A stretch of DNA of 54,602 nucleotides from Candidatus Rokuibacteriota bacterium (GTDB lineage: Bacteria; Methylomirabilota; Methylomirabilia; Rokubacteriales; CSP1-6). The DNA is taken from contig QHRX01000014.1 of the NCBI GenBank assembly GCA_003221455.1, positions 1-54,602 of the forward strand, in the 5' to 3' direction. Of this stretch, positions 42,865-52,600 are shown in pieces. Each line of letters begins with the position of its first letter. The first letter of the stretch is position 1. Made by a program: the position numbers and the translations under genes. The notes below the pieces were generated by a model. The model had not been told where the DNA came from and ran no database searches. It worked only from the letters and a program-made list of their open reading frames with translations.

Positions 42865-43251
42865 GTGACCCGAACCACGATCGGGCTCCTTCTGCTGACG
42901 GGGCTGGCCGTGTTCGTCGCGATCTCGGCGATCGTGTTCGACTTCACGGCGACGCATCTCTACAACCCGACCTGGCCCGAGCACGCCCGGTTCCACGGCT
43001 ACCTCTCGGTGGCCCGGACGGTGCTGATCATGGTCGTCATCGTCGCGCTCGCGTGGGGACCCGTGCGCGCCGCCGACCGCCCGAGCTGGGCGATCCTGGC
43101 CCTCCTGCTGCTCGGCTGGCTCCTGATCTGGTTCCTCGCTCCGCTCGCCGTGCCGGGCACCGTCGATCGGGTGGGCCTCTGGTTCCCCGCAGCCCTAACG
43201 CCCGTCGCGCTCTACGGCCTCTGGCTCTGCCGGCCTCGCCCGCGCCCCTGA
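42865..43251 (+). CDS. Four-helix membrane protein at the end of the ebo-like cluster
   Basis: A 128-aa protein with helices at about 5-25, 45-67, 75-92 and 100-122. The segment between helices 1 and 2 ('DFTATHLYNPTWPEHARFHGY') is the most conserved-looking, with several His and aromatics, as in small unnamed membrane proteins I have seen annotated only as DUFs. The GTG at 42865 has GGAGG 5 nt upstream, so I prefer it to the TTG at 42850. It starts 11 bp after eboF, which suggests joint transcription and perhaps a role in moving or anchoring the cluster product. No family name assigned. Confidence 0.65.
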   Translation: MTRTTIGLLLLTGLAVFVAISAIVFDFTATHLYNPTWPEHARFHGYLSVARTVLIMVVIVALAWGPVRAADRPSWAILALLLLGWLLIWFLAPLAVPGTVDRVGLWFPAALTPVALYGLWLCRPRPRP

Positions 43252-43719
43252 TCCTCCGACTTAGGAGACGATGGGCATCCTGCCGCCGACTGGGCACTCT
43301 GTACCCGCCGAGGTGGGCCGTCCTGATCGGGGCGAAGGCGAGGAATGCCAGGCCCGGCTGGCTGAGGACCGAAACGGGTCTGACTTCGCGGCACGCTGGC
43401 TCGGCCGGGGTCCGGACGGGGCGCCTTCGACGTGCGCATCCGCCGTGAGGGAAGGGAAACGCGGATCCCCCAGGGCGGCCGCGATCGCCGGCCATGCCCC
43501 CAGGCCCCCCCAAGAGGCGGCGCCGTCCCGAACGGGCTAGCAGTTCCGGGCGGTGCCCGACACCTTCGACGCGGGAGCGGGACCGGGCTTTCCAGCACGA
43601 GGGCCGAGCGGCGGCCGGGCAGGAGCGATACGGCGATCCCGTCGGCGGGCCGACCCCGTCCACGCCCCGAAGAGCCGGCGAACTCGGGTCGGTCGCCAGG
43701 GCCTCGCGGGAGGCCGGTG
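43252..43719. other. Intergenic region after the ebo-like cluster
   Basis: About 470 bp between the last ebo-cluster gene (plus strand) and the convergent BON lipoprotein. A small dyad CTCC-GACTTA-GGAG at 43253-43266 follows the stop directly and could help end transcription. The rest shows only Arg/Pro/Ala-rich open frames without motifs; I see no gene or structured RNA. Confidence 0.45.
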
Positions 43720-44034
43720 TCACTGGCGAGGCCCGACCTTCAGGTTGTTGACGACCTCCCGCACCCCCTCGAATTCGTTCGCGATGTCCGCCGCGCGCTG
43801 CTTGAGCTCTCCGGTTTCGACGACGCCCGTCAGGTAGACAGTCCCCTGGACTGTCTTGACACCGATCCGGGTCAGGGTCGCGGCCTTTTCCTCTGCGAGC
43901 TTCGTCTTGATCGCCAGCGTGATCCGGGCATCATCGATGTTCTCTCCCGCCGTGCTGCCGGTCAGGGTCTGGCAGGCGGCGAGGAAGACGGCGAGGAGCA
44001 CTGCCAGTAACGAACGACCGTAACGCATCGCCAT
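43720..44034 (-). CDS. BON-domain lipoprotein
   Basis: A 104-aa protein with lipoprotein signal MAMRYGRSLLAVLLAVFLAAC (lipobox LAAC, Cys21), then one BON domain (about residues 33-102): 'DDARITLAIKTKLAEEKA', 'RIGVKTVQGTVYLTGVV', 'RAADIANEFEGVREVVNNLKV'. BON proteins bind membranes or envelope components and are common in stress-related envelope sets (OsmY-like). The ATG at 44034 is preceded by GGAGGTCAC; the ATG two codons later is possible. It is monocistronic, convergent with the ebo-like cluster and divergent from the amidase gene. Confidence 0.85.
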   Translation of the reverse strand: MAMRYGRSLLAVLLAVFLAACQTLTGSTAGENIDDARITLAIKTKLAEEKAATLTRIGVKTVQGTVYLTGVVETGELKQRAADIANEFEGVREVVNNLKVGPRQ

Positions 44035-44201
44035 GTGACCTCCGCTGACCCCACTTGGTTCACCCCGGGCGAACGCCCGACCGCACCACGGGCGCGAAAC
44101 GGGCTCAGCGCCCCGGCCCGGGCCCCCGGATCGTCCGTGTCATTGAACCACGTCCCGGGCCCGAGGACGTCATCGAACGAGGCGGTCGACCACAAACGCC
44201 C

Positions 44202-44230
44202 TTGACAACCCCCCTCGGCACGCGGATTCT
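44202..44230 (+). promoter_or_regulatory. Candidate promoter of the amidase gene
   Basis: Perfect -35 TTGACA (44202-44207), a 17-nt spacer and a weak -10 GATTCT (44225-44230). It would start a transcript near 44237, about 115 bp before the amidase ATG. The 318-bp region 44035-44352 shows no gene and presumably holds control elements for both divergent genes. Confidence 0.4.
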
Positions 44231-44352
44231 TGGCTGCCTCTCCAGCCGACGTCGACGAACGGCGAGGACCGCCATCGTCGCTGGGGGGGCTCGACACCTT
44301 AGGCCGAACGATCCGGTGACCGACGTCCCTCGACCGATGTGGGAGGGTAACG

Positions 44353-46014
44353 ATGGCGAAGACGGCGCGACGCTTCTCTCGCCGACAGTTTCTGGGAGCT
44401 GGAGCGACGGGGGTGGTGGCGGCGGTCGCGACGGCGGCGACGCCGGCCGGTCCGGCGCCGGCGCACGCCGCGGTGCAGGGACCGCCGCCTGCCCAGACGG
44501 CCCCGCGGGTGCTCCGAAAACCTCCCCTCGGGGAACTGCAGCGGATCGCGCGGGCGTACGACCTCGACATCTCGGCCGAGGACATCGTCTCGTTCCGCAA
44601 CTTGATGGACGGCGTCCTCGCCTCCTACCGGCGCCTCGACCAGTTCGCCGAGCCGACGCTCCCCGTCAAGTACCCGCGAGACGCGGGCCACCGGCCGCCG
44701 GCGAGCGAGAACCGGCTCAACGCGTGGTACTGGAAGTGCTCGATCAAGGGCGCGCCCTCCGGGACGCTCGCGGGCAAGCGCGTCGCGATCAAGGACAACG
44801 TGTGCGTGGCGGGGATCCCGATGATGAACGGCTCGAACGTGCTGGAGGGGTTCGTGCCCGACGTGGACGCGACCGTCGTGACGCGGATCCTCGACGCCGC
44901 GGGCGAGATCGCCGGGAAGGCCGTGTGCGAGCACCTGTGCTTCTCCGGCGGGAGCCATACCTCGGACACCGGGCCCGTGCTAAACCCTCACAACCCCAAG
45001 CGGTCAGCCGGAGGCTCGTCGAGCGGGAGCGCGGCGTTGGTGGTCGCCCGCGAGGTCGACATGGCGCTCGGCGGCGACCAGGGCGGGTCGATCCGGATTC
45101 CGAGCTCCTATTGCGGGGCGGTGGGGCTCAAGGCCACCTACGGGCTCGTGCCCTACACCGGGGTCTTCCCGATCGAGCTCACGCTGGACCACACCGGGCC
45201 CATCGCCCGGTCCGCGGCCGACTGCGCGCTGCTCCTCGAGGCGATCGCGGGCCCGGACGGCCTCGATCCGCGCCAGCCGTCGACGGTCCGCACGGACCCC
45301 TATACCCGCGCCCTCACCGGCGACGCCCGGGGTCTCCGCGTCGGGATCGTCCGGGAGGGGTTCGGCTGGCCCGGCGCGTCGGAGCCGGACGTCGACCGCC
45401 TCGTACGCGAGTCGGCCCAACGGCTCAGCCAGGCCGGTGCTACGGTGACCGACGTCTCGGTCCCGCTCCACCGGGACGGCATCCACATCTGGAACGCCAT
45501 CGCGGTCGAGGGCGCCACCATGCTCATGGTCGCCGGCAACAGCATGGGAACGAACTGGAAGGGGCACTACACGACCTCGCTCCTGGACTTCTACGGGCGG
45601 AGCCGGCGGGTGCGCGCCAACGACCTGTCTGAGACCGTCAAGCTCGTCATCCTGCTCGGCCAGTACATGCAGGACAACTACCAGGGACGCTACTACGCCA
45701 AGGCCCAGAATCTCGCGAGGGTCCTCCGGGCCGCCTACGACGAGGCGTTCACGCAGGCGGACCTGCTCGTAATGCCGACGACGCCGATGAAGGCGACGCC
45801 GATTCCGCCTCCGAACGCGAGCCGGGAGGAGTACGTGGCGCGCGCGCTCGAGATGATCGCGAACACGTGCCCGTTCGACGTCACCGGCCACCCGGCCATC
45901 ACCGTGCCCTGCGGGATGTCCGACGGCCTCCCGGTCGGCATGATGCTGATCGGGCGGCAGTGGGAGGATGCAACGGTGCTCCGCGCGGCCCACGCCTTCG
46001 AGCAGCTCCGCTGA
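44353..46014 (+). CDS. Tat-exported amidase (amidase-signature family)
   Basis: A 553-aa amidase. The N-terminus carries a twin-arginine signal, SRRQFLGAG at residues 9-17, a hydrophobic core and an AHA-type cleavage region near 40, so it is exported folded. The Ser-cisSer-Lys triad is present: Lys147 in 'GKRVAIKDNV', the Gly/Ser-rich 'SAGGSSSGSAA' around 219-228, and Ser246 in 'GGDQGGSIRIP'. 'LDHTGPIARSAADCALLLE' and the C-terminal 'DVTGHPAITVPCGM' are family typical. It would hydrolyse an amide outside the cytoplasm; the substrate is unknown. The ATG at 44353 has GGAGGGTA just upstream. The following 280 bp to the RND gene show nothing. Confidence 0.87.
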   Translation: MAKTARRFSRRQFLGAGATGVVAAVATAATPAGPAPAHAAVQGPPPAQTAPRVLRKPPLGELQRIARAYDLDISAEDIVSFRNLMDGVLASYRRLDQFAEPTLPVKYPRDAGHRPPASENRLNAWYWKCSIKGAPSGTLAGKRVAIKDNVCVAGIPMMNGSNVLEGFVPDVDATVVTRILDAAGEIAGKAVCEHLCFSGGSHTSDTGPVLNPHNPKRSAGGSSSGSAALVVAREVDMALGGDQGGSIRIPSSYCGAVGLKATYGLVPYTGVFPIELTLDHTGPIARSAADCALLLEAIAGPDGLDPRQPSTVRTDPYTRALTGDARGLRVGIVREGFGWPGASEPDVDRLVRESAQRLSQAGATVTDVSVPLHRDGIHIWNAIAVEGATMLMVAGNSMGTNWKGHYTTSLLDFYGRSRRVRANDLSETVKLVILLGQYMQDNYQGRYYAKAQNLARVLRAAYDEAFTQADLLVMPTTPMKATPIPPPNASREEYVARALEMIANTCPFDVTGHPAITVPCGMSDGLPVGMMLIGRQWEDATVLRAAHAFEQLR

Positions 46015-46292
46015 GGCCCGACGCCGTCCCGGCCCCGAGGGACGCTCGCCGGGCCGGCGCGAGCGGGCGAGGGCGCTCGGCCGAAGGGTCGAGGGCGGTC
46101 GACTCGGACGCCCGGGCTTCAGGGAGGCGGCGCCGACCAGGCGCCGATGGACCCCACACCCGAACCGGGACGCGTCGGCCTCCAGGGCGACATCCGTCAC
46201 CACGCCCCCGAGAGCCAGCGGTCCCGGTCCCCGCCGACCCCCCTCCACCGAGCCTGACGCGCGACGAGTGGTCGGTCGCCGCCACGAACGCG

Positions 46293-49200
46293 TCAGCGGC
46301 CGGCATCTGAGGGTACGTCGACGAGAGCCTTTCTCGGCGCGTCCGCGACCCTCGACTCCTTGCCGTCACTCATCTCGAGGGTCGTGACCCCCGGCTCGTA
46401 GTCCTGGACGCCGCCGGCGCCCCACCGCGGACGCCGGATTCGGCTCCACCAGCCCGGGCGCGCCGCCGCCAGTCGCGTCTGGAGCGACTCCATGTAGATG
46501 TACAGCACGGGAGTGATGTAGAGCGTGAGGAGCTGGGAGACGAGCAGGCCCCCGACCACGGCGAGGCCGAGCGGCCGGCGCGCGTCGGCGCCGGCGCCGA
46601 ACCCGAGTGCGATCGGGAGCGTGCCGAGCAGTGCCGCCATCGTGGTCATCATGATCGGGCGGAAGCGAAGCAGGCAGCCCTCGTAGATCGCCGTGGCCGG
46701 CGACTTTCCATCCCGCTGCGCCTCCAGGGCAAAGTCGATCATCATGATCGCGTTCTTCTCCACGATGCCGACCAGCATGATGATGCCGACGAAGCCGTAG
46801 AGGTTGAGCTCCGTCCGGAAGAGGAGCAGGGTCAGCAGCGCGCCGGCGCCGGCCGAGGGCAGACCCGACAAAATCGTGAGCGGATGGATGAAGCTCTCAT
46901 AGAGGATGCCGAGCACGATGTAGATGACCAGAATCGTGACGATCAGGAGCAGGCCCTGTCCGCGCAAGGAGGCCTGGAACGCCTGCGTCGTCCCCTGGAA
47001 GCCGCCGCTCAGGGTGACGGGCAGCCCCAGCGAGCGCTCGAGCGCGGTGATCCGGCTCACCGCGTCGCCCAGCGAGACCCCAGGCTTCAGGTTGAAAGAG
47101 ATCGTGAAGGCGGGCAGGACGCCCAGATGGTTCACGGTGAGGGGCCCGGTGCCGCGCGTGATCCGCGCGACCGTGCTCAGCGGAACCAGCCGCCCTCCGG
47201 CGGAGCGAACGTAGAGCATCGACATCGCGACGGGGTCCCGCTGGTAGCGGGGCTCCAGCTCCAGGATCACCCAGTACTCGTTGGCCGAGGTGTAGATCGT
47301 CGAGACCTGTCGGGCGCCGTAGGCGTCGTAGAGCGCGTTCTCGATCTGGTCCGCCGTGAGCCCGAGCGTCGAGGCCCGGTCCCGGTCGATGTCGACGACG
47401 ACCTGCGGACTCGCGGTCTGGAAATCGGTGTTGACGTCCTCGAGCCCGGGCAGCTCGCGGATCCTCTCGAAGAGGACGGGCGCCCATTGGGTCAGCTCCT
47501 GGAAGTCCGTGCTCTGCACGGTGTACTGGTAGGGCGCCTTGGTGATGGCGCCCCCGATGGTCACGGGCGGCGGGATCTGCAGGTAGACGTTCATGCCGAG
47601 CACTCCCGACAGGTCACGCCGAAGCTGCGCAACCACCTTCTCGGCGGCGGGACGGGCCCACCGGGGCCGGAGGCGGATGAAGAGCCGCCCCGTGTTGGGC
47701 ACGACGTTCCCCGTCTGCTGGTCGACCCCGACCGACGACATGAGCGCCTCGACCGCCGGATTGTGCCGGACGATGTCGGCGATCTCCTGCTGGTGCCGAA
47801 CCATCGAGTCGAAGGAGATGTCCTGGCTCGCCTCGGTGAACCCAATGATCTGCCCGGTGTCCTCCGTCGCCAGAAAGCCCTTGGGGATGATCCAGAAGAA
47901 GACGCCGGTGACCACGAACGTGAGCGCGAGCACGCCCATCGTCCCCGGCTTGTGTCGGAAGACCCACTGGAGGGTCCGATCGTAGACGTCCAGCATCCCC
48001 GCGAAGACCCGCTCGGAGGCGGCGTAGAGCCGACTCCCGCCGTGGCCGGGCTGGCGCAGGAAGCGGCTGCTCGCCATCGGGGTCAGGGTGAGCGACACGA
48101 AGCCGGAGACGAGCACGGCCACCCCGATCGTGACGGCGAACTCGTGGAGCAGCCGCCCGGCCACCCCGCCCATGAAGAGCACCGGGATGAACACCGCGGC
48201 AAGGGAGAGCGTCATGGAGAGAATGGTGAAGCCGATCTCACCGGCCCCCGCGAGGGCGGCCGCCATCCGGTCCTGCCCCCTCTCCATGTGCCGCACGATG
48301 TTCTCGAGCATGACAATCGCGTCGTCGACGACGAACCCGACCGACAGGGTGAGGGCCATGAGCGAGAGGTTGTCCAGCGTGTAGCCGAGCAAGTACATCA
48401 CCGCGAAGGTGCCGATGATCGACATCGGGACCGCGAGGCTCGGGATGATCGTGGCGGACACGTTCCGGAGGAAGAGGAAGATGACCATCACGACCAGGGC
48501 GATCGTCAGGAGCAGCGTGAACTGCATGTCCGTGATCGATTCCCGGATCGAATCCGACTGGTCGTAGAGGACCCTGAGCTGCACCGACGAGGGGAGCTGG
48601 GGCTCGAGGGCCGGCAGCAGCCTCCGGATCGCGTCGACCACCTTGATCGTGTTGGTTCCCGGCTGCCGCTGGACGGCGAGGATCACCGCCCGGTCGGTGT
48701 TGTACCAGCTCGCGACCTTGTCGAGCTGCACGCCGTCGATGACCTGTCCGAGCTCCTGAAGGAGGACCGGGTTGCCCTTGCGGTAGGCGACGATGAGCGG
48801 CCGGTACGCGGCCGCGTCCGTGAGCTGTCCGGTGGCCTGCACGGTGAACGCGCGGTGGGTGCCGTACAGCGTACCCGTCGGCAGGTTCACGTTCGCCTGC
48901 GCGATCGCCCGCTCGACCTCGTCGATCCCGATTCCCCGCGACGCCAAGGCGTTGGGGTCGACCTGGACCCGCACCGCGAACTTCTGGGCGCCGAAGACCA
49001 GCACCTGGGCCACGCCGCTGACCGTCGAGATCCGCTGGGCGAGCAGGGTCTCGGCGTACTCGTCGACCTGGTAGAGCACCGCGAACTTCTGGGCGCCGAA
49101 GACCAGCACCTGGGCCACGCCGCTGACCGTCGAGATCCGCTGGGCGAGCAGGGTCTCGGCGTACTCGTCGACCTGGTAGAGCGGCAACGTCGGCGAGCTC

Positions 49201-49628
49201 AGCGACAGGTAGAGCACGGGCTGGTCGGCCGGATTCACCTTCTGGTACGTTGGGGGCGCCGGCATTTGCGGGGGCAGAAGCTTCTGAGCCTGGGTGATCG
49301 CGGCTCCGATGTCCTGGGCTGCCGCGTCGATGTTCCGGTCGAGGGTGAACTGGACGGTGATCTGCGTCAGCCCGAGCGCGCTCGTCGAGGTGATCGAGGT
49401 GACGCCGGCGATCGTCGTGAACTGGCGTTCGAGCGGGGTCGCCACCGCCGACGCCATGGTCTCCGGGCTCGCGCCCGGCACCGTGGCCGTCACGAGAACC
49501 GTCGGCAGGTCGACGTTCGGAAGATCGCTGACCGGAAGCAGCTGGTAGGCCATCAGGCCGAAGATGACGATGCCGAGCATCAGGAGCGTCGTCATCACGG
49601 GGCGCCGGATGAAGAGCTCCGCGGTCAT
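46293..49628 (-). CDS. RND efflux pump inner-membrane subunit with internal duplication
   Basis: An HAE-1-type RND transporter of 1111 aa, closest in layout to MdtB/MdtC. It has the N-terminal 'LFIRRPVMTTLLMLGIVIFG', pore and porter segments, the proton-relay helix 'SVGFVVDDAIVMLENIVRHM' with paired Asp, and 'GIVEKNAIMMIDFAL'. An exact 35-residue repeat, beginning LYQVDEYAETLLAQR and ending FGAQKFAV, occurs twice in tandem at about residues 150-219, in the porter domain; the paralogue next door has it once. Without the extra copy the protein would be 1076 aa. Whether it still folds is doubtful. It follows the second pump gene by 40 bp. Confidence 0.88.
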   Translation of the reverse strand: MTAELFIRRPVMTTLLMLGIVIFGLMAYQLLPVSDLPNVDLPTVLVTATVPGASPETMASAVATPLERQFTTIAGVTSITSTSALGLTQITVQFTLDRNIDAAAQDIGAAITQAQKLLPPQMPAPPTYQKVNPADQPVLYLSLSSPTLPLYQVDEYAETLLAQRISTVSGVAQVLVFGAQKFAVLYQVDEYAETLLAQRISTVSGVAQVLVFGAQKFAVRVQVDPNALASRGIGIDEVERAIAQANVNLPTGTLYGTHRAFTVQATGQLTDAAAYRPLIVAYRKGNPVLLQELGQVIDGVQLDKVASWYNTDRAVILAVQRQPGTNTIKVVDAIRRLLPALEPQLPSSVQLRVLYDQSDSIRESITDMQFTLLLTIALVVMVIFLFLRNVSATIIPSLAVPMSIIGTFAVMYLLGYTLDNLSLMALTLSVGFVVDDAIVMLENIVRHMERGQDRMAAALAGAGEIGFTILSMTLSLAAVFIPVLFMGGVAGRLLHEFAVTIGVAVLVSGFVSLTLTPMASSRFLRQPGHGGSRLYAASERVFAGMLDVYDRTLQWVFRHKPGTMGVLALTFVVTGVFFWIIPKGFLATEDTGQIIGFTEASQDISFDSMVRHQQEIADIVRHNPAVEALMSSVGVDQQTGNVVPNTGRLFIRLRPRWARPAAEKVVAQLRRDLSGVLGMNVYLQIPPPVTIGGAITKAPYQYTVQSTDFQELTQWAPVLFERIRELPGLEDVNTDFQTASPQVVVDIDRDRASTLGLTADQIENALYDAYGARQVSTIYTSANEYWVILELEPRYQRDPVAMSMLYVRSAGGRLVPLSTVARITRGTGPLTVNHLGVLPAFTISFNLKPGVSLGDAVSRITALERSLGLPVTLSGGFQGTTQAFQASLRGQGLLLIVTILVIYIVLGILYESFIHPLTILSGLPSAGAGALLTLLLFRTELNLYGFVGIIMLVGIVEKNAIMMIDFALEAQRDGKSPATAIYEGCLLRFRPIMMTTMAALLGTLPIALGFGAGADARRPLGLAVVGGLLVSQLLTLYITPVLYIYMESLQTRLAAARPGWWSRIRRPRWGAGGVQDYEPGVTTLEMSDGKESRVADAPRKALVDVPSDAGR
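48973..49182 (-). repeat. Exact 105-bp tandem duplication inside the RND pump gene
   Basis: Bases 48973-49077 and 49078-49182 are identical by eye over all 105 positions. Since 105 is a multiple of three, the frame is kept and 35 residues are repeated. The lack of any difference points to a very recent duplication, or to an assembly artefact. The limits are ambiguous by about 2 bases. Confidence 0.88.
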
Positions 49629-49668
49629 CTCCAGGGCTCCGCCACGCCGGTCGGGTCGCCGCTCATCG

Positions 49669-52600
49669 TCACGGCCGAGAGGCGGGCGCCAGGGGCTCGC
49701 CCGATTCTAACGCCGCCGGCGCCGCCGCGCCCCTGGGCAGCCCGCGGCCGAACCGGCCCAGACGCCGCCACCGCGGGGAGCCGACGAGCCGCTGGAGCGA
49801 GTCCATGTAGAGGTAGACGACCGGCGTGATGAACAGCGTCAGGAGCTGGGAGACCAGCAGGCCGCCGACCACGGCGAGGCCGAGGGTGCGCCGTGAGGAG
49901 GAGCCGGCGCCGAGGCCGAGCGCGATGGGAAGCGTTCCCATGAGGGCTGCCATGGTCGTCATCATGATCGGTCGGAAGCGCAGCACACAGCCTTCGTAGA
50001 TCGCCGCTGCGGGGCTCTTTCCCGACCGCTCGGCCTCGAGGGCGAAGTCGATCATCATGATCGCGTTCTTCTTCACGATCCCGATCAGCATCACGATGCC
50101 GACGTAGGCATAGACGTTGCGCTCGGCGTGGAAGAGCAAGAGCGTAAGCAGGGCACCGGCGCCGGCGGCGGGCAGGCCGGACAAGATCGTGAGCGGGTGG
50201 ATGAAGCTCTCGTAGAGGATGCCGAGCACGAGGTAGATCACGAGCACGGCCACGAGGAGGAGGAGCCCCAGGCCCTTCAGCGACGACTCGAACGCCTGGG
50301 CCGTGCCCTGGAACCGCCCGCTGAGCGTGGCCGGCAGGCGCAGCTCCCGCTGCATCTTCTGGATCACGGCCACGGCGTCGCCGAGGGACACCCCAGGCTT
50401 CAGGTTGAAGGACACCGTGACCGCGGGGAGTTGACCGAGGTGGCTCACCGTGAGCGGGCCGACCCCCTGAGTCAGCGTCGCCACCGCGTTCAGGGGAACC
50501 AGTGATCCCCTGTTTGATCTAATGTAGAGCATGGACAGAGCCGCAGGGTCCAGCTGGTAGCGGGGCTCCACCTCCAGGATCACCCAGTACTCGTTCTGAG
50601 CGGTATAGATGGTCGACACCTGCCGAGACCCGTACGCGTCATAGAGAGCGTTCTCGATTTGGGCCACGGTGACGCCGTGGGTCGAGGCCTGGTTGCGGTC
50701 GATGTTCACGAGGACCTGCGGGCTCGTGATCATGAGGTCCGTGTTGACGTCGACCAAGCCGGGGAGCTCCCGCATCTTCGCCTCGACGATGGGCACCCAG
50801 GAGTAGAGTTCCTGGAGATCCGTGTCCTGCAGCGTGTATTGATAGAGGGCCTTGCTCAACGTGCCCCCGATGCGGATCGTCGGGATGTTCTGCAGGAACA
50901 CCCGCATCCCCAGGACCTTCGCGAGCCGGGGGCGAAAGTGTTGGATGACCTGCTCGACGTCGGGCCGCTCGGACCGCGGCTTGAGGTGGAAGAAGACGCG
51001 GCCCTGGTTGGGGAGGATCGCCACCGTACTGCCGCCGATCGCCGAGTACCAGTCCTGGACGTACGGATCCGTGGCCACGATCTCGGCGACCTGCTTCTGG
51101 TGCTGCACGAGCGACTCGAAGGAGATGTCCTGGGGCCCCTCGGTCACGCCGAAGATCTGGCCCGTGTCCTCGTTCGGGACGAACCCCTTGGGGACGACCG
51201 TGAACAGATAGCCCGTCGCCACGACGGTCAGGAGCAGCACCCCCAGGGTGAGGGGCCGGTGGCGGAGGGTCCACCGCAGGGTCCGTTCGTAGAGGTGGAG
51301 CGCGCCGGTGAACACGCGCTCTGACGCGTTGTACAACCGGCCGTGGGAGGCTTGGGGCGACCGCAGGAACCGGCTGCAGACCATCGGTGTCAGCGTCAAA
51401 GACACTACGCCCGACACCAGCACGGCGACGCCGATCGTGACGGCGAACTCGTGGAGGAGGCGGCCCACCACCCCGCCCATGAAGAACACCGGGATGAAGA
51501 CCGCGGCCAGCGACAGCGTCATCGAGAGGATCGTGAAGGCGATTTCCTTCGAGCCTCGGAGCGCCGCCTCGAACCGCGGCACCCCCGCCTCGATGTGCCG
51601 GGAGATGTTCTCGAGCATGACGATCGCGTCGTCGACCACGAAGCCCACCGAGAGCGTCAGCGCCATGAGGGACAGAATGTCGATCATGTAGCCGAACACG
51701 TACATCGCGCTGAAGGTTCCGAGGATCGACATCGGCACTGCCAGGCTCGGGATGACGGTCGCGGGGAGGTTCCGCAGGAACACGAAGATCACGAGCACGA
51801 CCAGCACGATCGCGAGGAGCAGCGTCAGCTCGACGTCCCGGACCGACTCGCGGATGGCCACCGAGCGGTCATAGAGGATGTGGAGCCCGACCGAGGGATG
51901 CATCTTCTCTTTGAAGGTCGGGAAGAGCTGCCTGATCCCGTCGATGATCTCGATCGTGTTGGTGCCCGGCTGGCGCTGGATGGCGAGGAGGACCGTGCGG
52001 GACCCGTTGTACCAGGCCGCCGCCTTGTCGAGCTGCACGCTGTCGAGCACCCGCCCGACCTGCTCGAGCCGGACGGGCGCCCCGTTTCGGTACATCACGA
52101 TGAGGGGGCGGTAGGCCGCCGCGTTCATCAGCTGGCCGCTGGCCTGGACCGTGAAGGCTTGGTGGGCACCGTAGAGGGTCCCGGTCGGATTGTTCACGTT
52201 CCCCTGCTCGACCGCGCGCTGCACCTCGTCGATGCCGATCCCCCGCGACGCGAGGGCGTTGGGGTCGAGCTGGACGCGGACCGCGTACTTCTGGGCGCCG
52301 AGGACCTGGACCTGGGCCACCCCGCTGACGGTCGAGATCTTCTGCGCGACGAGCGTCTCCGCGTACTCGTCGACCTCGTACAGCGGGAGCTCCGGCGAGG
52401 TCAGGCCCATGTAGAGGATCGGCTGGTCGGCCGGGTTGACCTTCTGGTAGGTCGGAGGCGTGGGCATCCCCGACGGCAGGAGGCCCGCGGCCTTGGCAAT
52501 GGCGGCGCGGACGTCCTGGGCGGCGGAGTCGATGCCCCGATCGAGGGTGAACTGGAGCGTGATCTGGGTGATGCCGAGGGCGCTCGTCGACGTCATCGAG

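Noticed and set aside
46884..49829. 981-codon open frame on the plus strand
   Set aside because: Antisense shadow of the RND pump gene; translation is charged low-complexity sequence and even repeats where the 105-bp duplication lies.
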